The position numbers and the translations under genes are program-made. From an uncultured Collinsella sp. (GTDB lineage: Bacteria > Actinomycetota > Coriobacteriia > Coriobacteriales > Coriobacteriaceae), in assembly GCA_900555815.1 (NCBI GenBank), contig USMR01000066.1, forward strand, positions 1 through 5,823: DNA of 5,823 nucleotides, given 5' to 3'. The notes beneath the pieces are model-generated. The model saw nothing but the letters and a program-made list of their open reading frames with translations. It was not told the origin of the DNA and made no database searches. Within the stretch, counting starts at the first letter, position 1. Every line of letters begins with the position of its first letter. This document shows positions 1-5,795 of this stretch, in pieces.

Positions 1-1451
1 CCCAGCCAGGCGCGGACGGGTGTCAGGTCGCCGTTCGCACAGGCGCCGTTGAGGTCGACACCGTCGCGGCACATGGCCGGCACAAACATGGCGTCGTAGG
101 CGCTGCCCAGCGCATAGGTGGGGAAGTAGCCAAACGAGCCGCCGCTCCAGTGCGTATCCTGTAGGCAGCCGTGCGTGTCGTCGGGAACGGGAATGCCCAG
201 GTACTCATCCATGAAGCGGTTCCAAAGCGCGGGGATATCCTTGGCCGTGGCCTCGCCGGCAAACAGCATACGCTCGATCTCGTAGCGCACCATAACGTGC
301 AGCGGATAGGTGAGCTCGTCGGCCTCGGTGCGGATCAGCGAAGGCTGCGCGATGTTCACGGCGTGGTAGAGCGTGTCCTCGTCGACGTCGCCGTAGACCT
401 CGGGTGCGTGGCGGCGCAGCACCTCGAGCAGCGGTCCCATAAAGGCGCGGCTGCGACCCACGGTGTTCTCGAAAAAGCGGCTCTGGCTCTCGTGGATGTC
501 CATGGAGGTGCCGCCCTCAAGACAGGTGCGCGCATAGGCGGGATTGACGCCCAGCTCGTACATGGCGTGTCCCGCCTCGTGGATGATGCTGTAGACGTTG
601 GAGATGCAATCGTCCTCGTAGATGTGTGTCGCGATGCGCGCGTCACCCACGGCAAAGCCCTCGCTAAACGGGTGCTCGGTAAAGGCAAGCGTGGTGTCGT
701 TCAGGTTCAGGCCGACGAGCTTCATAAGGTCGAAGCTCATGGCGCGCTGGGCGGCCTCGGGCACGCGGGCGTGCAAAAAGTCGGCAGCGGGCTGCTGGCC
801 GCGCTCGCCGATGGCGTGCACGAGCGGCACGACCGTGGCCTTGACCTCCTCGCAAAACGCGTCGAAGCTCTTGGCGGAAAGGCCGCGCTCGTACTGGTCG
901 AGCCAAACGTCGTATGGGTCGCGCTTGGGGTCCATGAGTTCGGCCTGATGCTTAAGTTGGGCGATGATTCTATCCACATAGGGCTCAAAACTCGCCCAGT
1001 CGTTGGCCGTCTTGGCCTTGTGCCACACGGCGTCGGCCTCGCAGGTGAGCCTGGTCCAGGCCTCGGCCTCCTCGGTAGGAATAACGCTTGCCTCGCGCTG
1101 GTCGCGGCCGAGCACGCGGATCTCGTCGAGCAGCTGCGGGTCGTCTACGTGTCCGCCTGCAACCGTCTCGCGCGCTAACGAGCGTACGAGCTCAACGGAC
1201 TTCTCGCTGGTCAGTAGCTTGTGATGCTCGCCGGCAAGCGTGCCCATGGCGTCGGCACGGGCGGCAGCACCGTTGGCAGGAGCAATCGTCGCTCCATCGA
1301 ACTCGGCAATCTTGAGCAGGTACTCGCGAGTCCACAGCTTGCCCTCGAGTTTGCGGAACTTTTTGACGGCCTTGTCGACTTTAGCGGCCTTGACGCCCTT
1401 GGCAGCCTTTGCCACGGCGGCCTGGGCCTTCTTATCGAGTTTCTTTCCCAT
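1..1451 (-). CDS. M32 family metallocarboxypeptidase (3' end beyond window)
   Basis: A zinc carboxypeptidase of the Taq/Pfu type, expected to be cytosolic and to remove C-terminal residues from peptides. My translation from the ATG at 1451 runs 483 codons without a stop and leaves at the window edge, probably about 20 residues before the end, since family members are near 500 aa. All hallmark motifs are present in order: HPF 260-262, DARIAT 270-275 (family DxRxT), HEAGH 291-295 (zinc ligands H291 and H295, catalytic E292), HES 320-322 (third ligand E321, 26 residues after H295 as in characterised members), IRTEAD 373-378, and GCLQDTHW 428-435. The start is supported by an AAGGA Shine-Dalgarno at 1458-1462, 6 bases upstream. 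The first ~35 residues form a Lys/Ala-rich extension ahead of the conserved FDGAT segment (51-55), where the family usually has WDxxT. It is divergent from pheST; I could not identify a convincing promoter for it. The family assignment is secure; the physiological substrate is unknown. Confidence 0.96.
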   Translation of the reverse strand, partial: MGKKLDKKAQAAVAKAAKGVKAAKVDKAVKKFRKLEGKLWTREYLLKIAEFDGATIAPANGAAARADAMGTLAGEHHKLLTSEKSVELVRSLARETVAGGHVDDPQLLDEIRVLGRDQREASVIPTEEAEAWTRLTCEADAVWHKAKTANDWASFEPYVDRIIAQLKHQAELMDPKRDPYDVWLDQYERGLSAKSFDAFCEEVKATVVPLVHAIGERGQQPAADFLHARVPEAAQRAMSFDLMKLVGLNLNDTTLAFTEHPFSEGFAVGDARIATHIYEDDCISNVYSIIHEAGHAMYELGVNPAYARTCLEGGTSMDIHESQSRFFENTVGRSRAFMGPLLEVLRRHAPEVYGDVDEDTLYHAVNIAQPSLIRTEADELTYPLHVMVRYEIERMLFAGEATAKDIPALWNRFMDEYLGIPVPDDTHGCLQDTHWSGGSFGYFPTYALGSAYDAMFVPAMCRDGVDLNGACANGDLTPVRAWL

Positions 1452-1569
1452 ACCGTATCCTTAATCTCGCAGGCCGAGCGCCTCGGGTGGGCGCGCGGCC
1501 AGTTTGCACAGCTACCTGCCTTGTACCCAGCGCGAACAAAACGGAACGCGGCGATATGCTCGCAGAATG

Positions 1570-1578
1570 TGTTATCCT
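1570..1578 (+). promoter_or_regulatory. Extended -10 promoter of the pheST T-box transcript
   Basis: TGTTATCCT at 1570-1578 reads as an extended -10 element: TG, one base, then TATCCT. No good -35 hexamer lies 16-18 bases upstream, which fits an extended -10 promoter. The predicted start is near A1586, four bases before the first base pair of T-box Stem I (C1590). That match is the best support for this placement. An alternative -10 (CTATAG, 1577-1582) overlaps and would shift the start by a few bases. Confidence 0.65.
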
Positions 1579-1807
1579 ATAGCCCAATGCGTTGACGGAG
1601 AGGGTTTTGCCCGTCGCGTCGCCGGCAAGAGAGGGAAGGTCATGGGCTGCAAGCCTTCCTGCGGTGGCAAGGGCCAAGCGTTCACTCCCGAGCAGCAACC
1701 TCAACGGGCACGCGGCCAGCGGCGGCGAAGCCCCAGTAGGGAAGCCGTGAGCCTCGCGACAAGGGGCAAAGAGTGGGCGCGGCGGGCCAGACATCCGCCG
1801 GGTCAAA

Positions 1808-1839
1808 CAAGGTGGTACCGCGGAATTCAACCGTCCTTG
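1808..1839 (+). promoter_or_regulatory. T-box antiterminator
   Basis: Helix A1 is CAAGG 1808-1812 with CCTTG 1835-1839. The seven-base bulge TGGTACC (1813-1819) is the tRNA acceptor-end binding site. Helix A2 is GCGG 1820-1823 with CCGT 1831-1834, closed by a seven-base loop (1824-1830). This is the canonical antiterminator shape. Its 3' strand (1831-1839) is also the 5' strand of the terminator, so the two structures are mutually exclusive. Confidence 0.93.
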
Positions 1840-1869
1840 GGCAATGCACATGCCCGAGGGCGGTTTTTT
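1831..1869 (+). terminator. Intrinsic terminator of the T-box leader
   Basis: A 13-bp stem pairs 1831-1843 with 1851-1863, including two G-U wobbles. It has a 7-base loop (1844-1850) and is followed by six T residues (1864-1869). It should form when charged tRNA-Phe leaves the antiterminator unsupported, ending transcription 86 bases before pheS. Confidence 0.94.
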
Positions 1870-1905
1870 GCTACCGAACCGGGCCGCGTTTTCGCAACGT
1901 CAGAC

Positions 1906-1918
1906 GGCGGCAGCCGCC
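1906..1918 (+). other. Small hairpin in the pheS 5' leader
   Basis: GGCGG 1906-1910 pairs with CCGCC 1914-1918 around a three-base loop. It lies between the T-box terminator and pheS, 37 bases before the start codon, and has no T tract, so it is not a terminator. It may only shape the leader of the read-through mRNA. In GC-rich DNA such a short stem can also arise by chance. Confidence 0.3.
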
Positions 1919-1955
1919 TCGGCAAGCGGGGAACGCGAGAGACGAAAGGGAAGAC

Positions 1956-3032
1956 ATGAGTCTGATTGATGATCTGGTCAAACTCGAGGAAGAGGCCAAG
2001 GAGCTCGTCACTAGCGCCGACGACGCCGCCAAGCTCGAGGCTGCGCGCGTTGAGCTGCTCGGTCGCAAGGGCCGTATCACCGGCCTGATGCGCATGATGG
2101 GCAAGCTCGCCCCCGAGGATCGTCCCATGATGGGCAAACGCGCCAACGAGATGCGCCAGCTGATCGAGGGCATGCTCGACGAGCGCACCACCGAGATGAA
2201 GGCCGCCGCCCTCAAGCACGCACTCGAGCACGAGGCCGTCGACATCACGCTGCCGGGCATCCGTCCGCAGATCGGTCACCAGCACCTGATCAAGCAGATC
2301 ATCGAGGAGGCCGAGGACATCTTCTGCGGCATCGGCTACACCGTCGAGTCCGGCCCCATGGTCGATACCTCCTACTACAACTTCACCGCGCTCAACGCGC
2401 CCATGGATCATCCGAGCCGCTCGGCTCGCGACACGTTCTATGTGGTCGACAACAACCCCGGCAGCGTCGCGCATCCCGAGGCGCATGCTCATGGCGAGTC
2501 CGACGTGCTGCTGCGCACCCAGACCTCGGGTGTGCAGATCCACACCATGGAGTCGCAGAAGCCGCCCATCTACATGATCTGCCCGGGCACCGTCTACCGT
2601 CCCGACACGGCCGACGCCTGCCACCTGCCGCAGTTCAACCAGATCGAGGGCCTGGTCGTCGACGAGGGTATCACCTTTGGCGATCTTAAGGGCACGCTCG
2701 ACTACTTTGTTAAGTGCATGTTTGGCGAGGATCGCAAGACGCGCTATCGCCCGCACTTCTTCCCCTTCACCGAGCCTTCCTGCGAGGTGGACGTGAGCTG
2801 CCACGTGTGCGGCGGCAAGGGCTGCAACTTCTGCAAGCACAGCGGCTGGATCGAGATCCTGGGCTGCGGCATGGTCGACCCCAACGTCCTGATCAACTGC
2901 GGCATCGACCCCGAGAAGTACACCGGCTTCGCCTTTGGTATTGGCGCCGAGCGCGTCGCGGCACTGCGCTACGACCTGCCCGACCTGCGCACGTTGATGA
3001 CTGGTGACATGAGGTTCTTGAACCAGTTCTAG
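1956..3032 (+). CDS. pheS: Phenylalanyl-tRNA synthetase alpha subunit
   Basis: The catalytic subunit of the cytosolic (alpha-beta)2 enzyme that charges tRNA-Phe with phenylalanine using ATP; class II synthetase, 358 aa, a usual bacterial length. The N-terminal ~85 residues are charged and helical, as in the tRNA-binding coiled-coil arm. The catalytic core shows QTSGVQIHTME 189-199, motif 2 around GTVYRPD 211-217 with QIEG 229-232, the Phe-pocket segment FPFTEP 269-274, and motif 3 GIGAER 328-333. A326 sits where E. coli has the pocket alanine A294. Cysteines 282, 285, 290 and 293 form an intact CX2CX4CX2C knuckle. Motif 2 reads DACHLPQFNQ where many homologues have DATHSPxFHQ. The open frame extends upstream to a GTG at 1773, but that would translate through the T-box Stem III and terminator. 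The ATG at 1956, with AAAGGGA (1945-1951) ahead of it and MSLIDDL at the start, is the real start. Expression is controlled by the T-box, and pheT follows after 63 bases. Confidence 0.98.
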   Translation: MSLIDDLVKLEEEAKELVTSADDAAKLEAARVELLGRKGRITGLMRMMGKLAPEDRPMMGKRANEMRQLIEGMLDERTTEMKAAALKHALEHEAVDITLPGIRPQIGHQHLIKQIIEEAEDIFCGIGYTVESGPMVDTSYYNFTALNAPMDHPSRSARDTFYVVDNNPGSVAHPEAHAHGESDVLLRTQTSGVQIHTMESQKPPIYMICPGTVYRPDTADACHLPQFNQIEGLVVDEGITFGDLKGTLDYFVKCMFGEDRKTRYRPHFFPFTEPSCEVDVSCHVCGGKGCNFCKHSGWIEILGCGMVDPNVLINCGIDPEKYTGFAFGIGAERVAALRYDLPDLRTLMTGDMRFLNQF

Positions 3033-3058
3033 AACGCTTTCTTCTTAGTTGCAGTTTC

Positions 3059-3071
3059 CGGCTCAAAGCCG
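3059..3071 (+). other. Hairpin in the pheS-pheT spacer
   Basis: CGGCT 3059-3063 pairs with AGCCG 3067-3071 around a three-base loop, 11 bases before the GGAG Shine-Dalgarno of pheT (3083-3086). No T tract follows, so termination is unlikely. It could affect mRNA processing or pheT translation, or be incidental. Confidence 0.3.
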
Positions 3072-3095
3072 CATTTATGAAAGGAGACCAGTTAG

Positions 3096-5549
3096 ATGCG
3101 CGTTTCTTACGACTGGCTCAAGACCATGATCGATATTCCGGAGGATCCCAAGACCCTTTCGGACGAATATATCCGTACCGGCACCGAGGTCGAGGCGATC
3201 GACACCGTGGGCGAGTCCTTCGACCACGTGGTGACCGCCAAGGTGCTCGCCAAGATCCCGCACCCCGATAGCGACCACATGTATGTGTGCTCGGTCGATG
3301 TGGGCGACAAGAATCTCGACGCCGACGGCAATCCCGTTCCGCTGCAGATCGTCTGCGGCGCGCAGAACTTCGAGGCCGGCGACCACATCGTCACGGCCAT
3401 GATTGGCGCCGTGCTTCCCGGCGACGTTAAGATCAAGAAGAGCAAGCTTCGCGGCGTCGTGTCCATGGGCATGAACTGCTCCGCGCGCGAGCTCGGCCTG
3501 GGTGGCGACCACTCCGGCATCATGATCCTGCCCGAGGATACGCCCTGCGGCATGCCGTTTGCCGAGTACGTGGGCTCGAGCGACACCGTGCTCGACTGTG
3601 AGATCACGCCCAATCGTCCCGACTGCCTGTCCATGATCGGCATGGCCCGCGAGACCGGCGCCATCTTCGACCGCGATTTCCACGTTGAGCTGCCCGCCAT
3701 CAAGGTCGAGACCGGCCGCGCGACCGACGGCGAGCTTTCCGTCGAGATCGCCGACGAGGGCCTGTGCGACCGCTACGTTGCCCGCATCGTGCGCAACGTC
3801 AAGGTCGGCCCGTCGCCAGACTGGATGGTCAAGCGCCTCAACGCCCTGGGCGTGCGCCCGCACAACAACATCGTCGACATCACCAACTACGTGATGATGC
3901 TCACCGGTCAGCCGCTGCACGCCTTTGACCTGGACACCTTTGCCGAGCGCGATGGCCACCGTCGTGTGGTGGTTCGTGCCGCCCAGCAGGACGAGAAGTT
4001 CACGACGCTCGACGGCGAGGAGCGCGTGCTCGACGCCGGCATGGGCCTCATCACCGACGGCGAGCGCCCCGTGGCGTTGGCCGGCGTTATGGGTGGCATG
4101 GATTCCGAGATCGAGGACGATACCGTTGACGTGATGGTCGAGAGTGCCTGCTTCAACGCCGGCCGCACCTCGCGCACCAGCCGCGACCTTTCGCTGATCT
4201 CCGACGCCTCCATCCGCTTTGAGCGCCAGGTCGACGAGACCGGCTGCGTGGACGTCGCCAATGTGACGTGCGCGCTCATCGAGGAGATCGCCGGCGGCGA
4301 GGTTGCTCCCGGCTATGTCGACGTTTTCCCCGCGCCCAAGACCATCGACAGCATTAAGCTGCGCCTGGCCCGCGTGCACGCCATCTGCGGTGCCAACATC
4401 GAGCCCGACTTTATCGAGCGCTCGCTCACCCGCCTGGGCTGCACCGTCGAGCGCGACGGCGAGGACTTTATGGTCACGCCGCCGAGCTTCCGTCCCGACC
4501 TGTCGCGTGAGATCGACCTGATCGAGGAGGCCCTGCGCCTGTGGGGCATGGGTCGCGTCACGGCGACCATTCCGGCTGCCAAGAACCACATCGGCGGTCT
4601 GACGCGCGAGCAGAAGCTTACCCGCAAGGTTGGAGAGATCCTGCGCGCCTGTGGCCTCAACGAGACCACGACCTTTGGCTTTGCCGCCCCGGGCGACCTG
4701 GAGAAGATTGGCATGTCCACCGAGGGCCGCGGCTGCCCCGTGGTGCTCATGAACCCGCTGGTAGCCGAGCAGACCGAGATGCGCCGCTCGCTGTTGCCAG
4801 GCCTGTTGCAGTCTGTGGCCTACAACGAGGCCCACGGCACGCCCAACGTGCATCTGTACGAGGTCGGCAGCTTGTTCCACGGTCGCGAGAACGCCAGCCT
4901 GCCCAAGGAGACCAAGTCCGTGGCGGGCGTGCTCTCGGGCCAGTGGAGCGAGCAGTCTTGGACCATGAAGTACCGCAAGCTGCGTTTCTTCTTTGGCAAG
5001 GGCATCGTTGAGGAGCTGCTTGCCCAGCTGCGCATCGAGAAGGTTCGCTTCCGTCCCGTCGAGGGCGAGAGCTATGCCTTCCTGCAACCGGGTCGTGCTG
5101 CCGAGGTACTCTCGGGCGGTACCGTGCTGGGCTGGGTTGGCGAGATCCACCCCGAGGCGCGCGAGACTATGGGCATTGATGAGGTCGTCGTTGCCTTTGA
5201 GCTCGACCTGGACAAGCTGATCAAGGGCGCCCGCAACCAGGAGAACTACCGTGAGTTCTCGCAGTACCCGGCCGTTGAGCACGACCTTGCTATCGTAGTC
5301 GACAACACTGTGACCTGCGAGGATCTTGAGCGTCGTATTACGAGTGCCGGCGGCAAGCTGCTCGAGGGCGTGCGCCTGTTCGATGTCTACCGCGATCCCA
5401 TCCGTATCGGTGCGGGCAAGAAGTCCATGGCCTTTGCGCTTACGTATCGCTCCGACGACCATACGCTCACCAGCGAAGAGGTCGAAAAAGCGCACCAGAA
5501 GATCGTCACCAAGGTGTGCAAGGGCGTAAACGGCGAGGTCCGCGGCTAG
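3096..5549 (+). CDS. pheT: Phenylalanyl-tRNA synthetase beta subunit
   Basis: The partner of PheS. It binds tRNA-Phe and carries the editing domain that hydrolyses mischarged Tyr-tRNA-Phe. At 817 aa it is a full-length bacterial beta subunit. Domains in order, limits approximate: N-terminal B1 from MRVSYDWL; EMAP-type OB-fold tRNA-binding domain ~43-155, with HPDSDHMYVCSVDVG and KLRGVVSMGMNCSARELG; B3/B4 editing region from Y227 to about 400, with VDITNYVMM and QPLHAFDLD; B5 DNA-binding-like domain ~418-488, with FRPDLSREIDLIEEALRLWG; the catalytic-like module; and a C-terminal ferredoxin-fold anticodon-binding domain from Y718, with DLAIVVD and LTYRSDDHTLT. The ATG at 3096 has GGAG at 3083-3086, nine bases upstream. 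It is co-transcribed with pheS and so should share its T-box control. A strong hairpin terminator follows 108 bases after the stop. I see no frameshift or missing domain. Confidence 0.98.
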   Translation: MRVSYDWLKTMIDIPEDPKTLSDEYIRTGTEVEAIDTVGESFDHVVTAKVLAKIPHPDSDHMYVCSVDVGDKNLDADGNPVPLQIVCGAQNFEAGDHIVTAMIGAVLPGDVKIKKSKLRGVVSMGMNCSARELGLGGDHSGIMILPEDTPCGMPFAEYVGSSDTVLDCEITPNRPDCLSMIGMARETGAIFDRDFHVELPAIKVETGRATDGELSVEIADEGLCDRYVARIVRNVKVGPSPDWMVKRLNALGVRPHNNIVDITNYVMMLTGQPLHAFDLDTFAERDGHRRVVVRAAQQDEKFTTLDGEERVLDAGMGLITDGERPVALAGVMGGMDSEIEDDTVDVMVESACFNAGRTSRTSRDLSLISDASIRFERQVDETGCVDVANVTCALIEEIAGGEVAPGYVDVFPAPKTIDSIKLRLARVHAICGANIEPDFIERSLTRLGCTVERDGEDFMVTPPSFRPDLSREIDLIEEALRLWGMGRVTATIPAAKNHIGGLTREQKLTRKVGEILRACGLNETTTFGFAAPGDLEKIGMSTEGRGCPVVLMNPLVAEQTEMRRSLLPGLLQSVAYNEAHGTPNVHLYEVGSLFHGRENASLPKETKSVAGVLSGQWSEQSWTMKYRKLRFFFGKGIVEELLAQLRIEKVRFRPVEGESYAFLQPGRAAEVLSGGTVLGWVGEIHPEARETMGIDEVVVAFELDLDKLIKGARNQENYREFSQYPAVEHDLAIVVDNTVTCEDLERRITSAGGKLLEGVRLFDVYRDPIRIGAGKKSMAFALTYRSDDHTLTSEEVEKAHQKIVTKVCKGVNGEVRG

Positions 5550-5657
5550 GTCCTGCGCTGGGGTATGGGTCAGCGGTGGCTGCTGCCGAGTCCTACGTGA
5601 CTGCTGTTTTCGGTATAAGGCACCGTTGAGCCTGCATATATGACACGCCCATTACAT

Positions 5658-5692
5658 AACGGCGTGCTGCTTTGTCGGCAGTGCGCCGTTTT
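5658..5692 (+). terminator. Intrinsic terminator of pheST
   Basis: AACGGCGTGCTGC (5658-5670) pairs with GCAGTGCGCCGTT (5678-5690) in a 13-bp stem with two adjacent G-U wobbles and a seven-base loop (5671-5677). The T tract is short: four Ts at 5689-5692, two of them within the stem. It is the strongest hairpin between pheT and the next gene. A weaker competing stem is CACGCC 5644-5649 with GGCGTG 5661-5666. The loop holds the -35 box of the next promoter. Confidence 0.75.
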
Positions 5693-5700
5693 GCTATGAT
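5672..5700 (+). promoter_or_regulatory. Promoter of the metal transporter gene
   Basis: The -35 is TTGTCG at 5672-5677 (4 of 6 matches to TTGACA). After a 17-base spacer comes the -10 TATGAT at 5695-5700 (5 of 6 matches to TATAAT), with an extended-10 TG at 5692-5693. Transcription should start at about 5706-5708, immediately before the inverted repeat at 5711. The -35 lies in the loop of the pheST terminator. Unlike the pheST promoter, this one has both hexamers. Confidence 0.8.
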
Positions 5701-5710
5701 AGCCCGCGGC

Positions 5711-5738
5711 GTGTTACGAATCTGACATTACGTAACAC
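5711..5738 (+). promoter_or_regulatory. NikR-type operator (perfect inverted repeat)
   Basis: GTGTTACG (5711-5718) and CGTAACAC (5731-5738) are perfect inverted copies eight bases long, separated by 12 bases. Written as heptamers this is GTGTTAC-N14-GTAACAC, the form described for NikR sites in archaea and deltaproteobacteria (GTGTTAC-N13/14-GTAACAC). Its 28-base total also equals the E. coli NikR site GTATGA-N16-TCATAC. It starts within about five bases of the predicted transcription start, where a bound repressor would block initiation or early elongation. The downstream gene starts like a Ni/Co transporter component, which supports the reading. The repeat is certain; the regulator is inferred, and no nikR gene is in the window. 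Confidence 0.78.
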
Positions 5739-5755
5739 TGGAAAGGTGATTCAAG

Positions 5756-5778
5756 CGGCGTTGCAATTCCGTGCGCCG
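5756..5778 (+). other. Leader hairpin before the metal transporter gene
   Basis: CGGCG 5756-5760 can pair with CGCCG 5774-5778; alternatively CGGC pairs with GCCG and an inner GCA with TGC. It ends six bases before the GGGAGG Shine-Dalgarno (5785-5790) and could tune translation. I see no match to a known metal or cobalamin riboswitch in this short leader. Confidence 0.3.
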
Positions 5779-5795
5779 ATAACCGGGAGGCGTAC

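Larger units (their letters stand above)
1586..1869 (+). promoter_or_regulatory. tRNA-Phe-sensing T-box riboswitch (class I, transcriptional)
   Basis: This leader should bind uncharged tRNA-Phe and control read-through into pheST. Stem I is closed by CGTTGA 1590-1595 with TCAACG 1701-1706. Above it come a GAGA element (1598-1601), opposed by GA at 1690-1691 as in a kink-turn, and a GGG 1602-1604/CCC 1687-1689 helix. UUC at 1681-1683 follows on the 3' side of the next internal loop, followed by a purine (A1684), as expected of a specifier codon; UUC codes for Phe. Stem II is GCCCC 1730-1734 with GGGGC 1763-1767 and contains AGTA (1735-1738), resembling an S-turn. Stem III is CGGCGG 1780-1785 with CCGCCG 1795-1800. 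The T-box core GGTGGTACCGCG is at 1811-1822, and its UGGU (1813-1816) pairs with an ACCA tRNA end, as expected for discriminator base A. The core and terminator are certain; the Stem I fold and specifier were worked out by eye. The 5' limit is the inferred transcription start. Confidence 0.95.

Noticed and set aside
171..1178. A 335-codon plus-strand open frame
   Set aside because: It is antisense to the M32 peptidase, whose minus-strand reading shows every family motif. The plus-strand translation is low-complexity Val/Ala/Gly/Leu with no motif.
1452..1569. A promoter for the M32 gene on the minus strand
   Set aside because: I looked for -10 and -35 pairs in the reverse complement. Only weak candidates appeared, such as TACAAG near 1519-1524 with poor spacing to any -35, so none is called.
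1773..1955. A 61-residue N-terminal extension of PheS from a GTG at 1773
   Set aside because: It would translate T-box Stem III, the antiterminator and the terminator. The ATG at 1956 has a good Shine-Dalgarno and gives the normal PheS N-terminus.
1504..1959. A 151-codon plus-strand open frame across the intergenic region
   Set aside because: It runs through the promoter and the whole T-box leader, has no ribosome site, and its Arg/Gly-rich product has no recognisable feature.
1827..2840. A 337-codon minus-strand open frame across the T-box terminator and pheS
   Set aside because: It is a shadow of pheS with biased composition and no recognisable motif, and it crosses the leader regulatory elements.
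3075..5495. An 806-codon open frame on the minus strand covering nearly all of pheT
   Set aside because: It is fully antisense to an unmistakable pheT. Its Gly/Ala/Val/Asp/His/Leu-rich, low-complexity translation is what codon bias in GC-rich genes produces on the opposite strand. No domain or ribosome site supports it.
5644..5666. CACGCC/GGCGTG hairpin as the pheST terminator
   Set aside because: Its six-bp stem with an 11-base loop lacks a T tract and is mutually exclusive with the much stronger 13-bp stem at 5658-5690.
5739..5795. A cobalamin or Ni/Co riboswitch before the transporter gene
   Set aside because: The leader is only about 90 bases from the predicted start, shows no B12 box and no four-way-junction NiCo pattern, and the inverted repeat at 5711-5738 gives a simpler protein-operator explanation.
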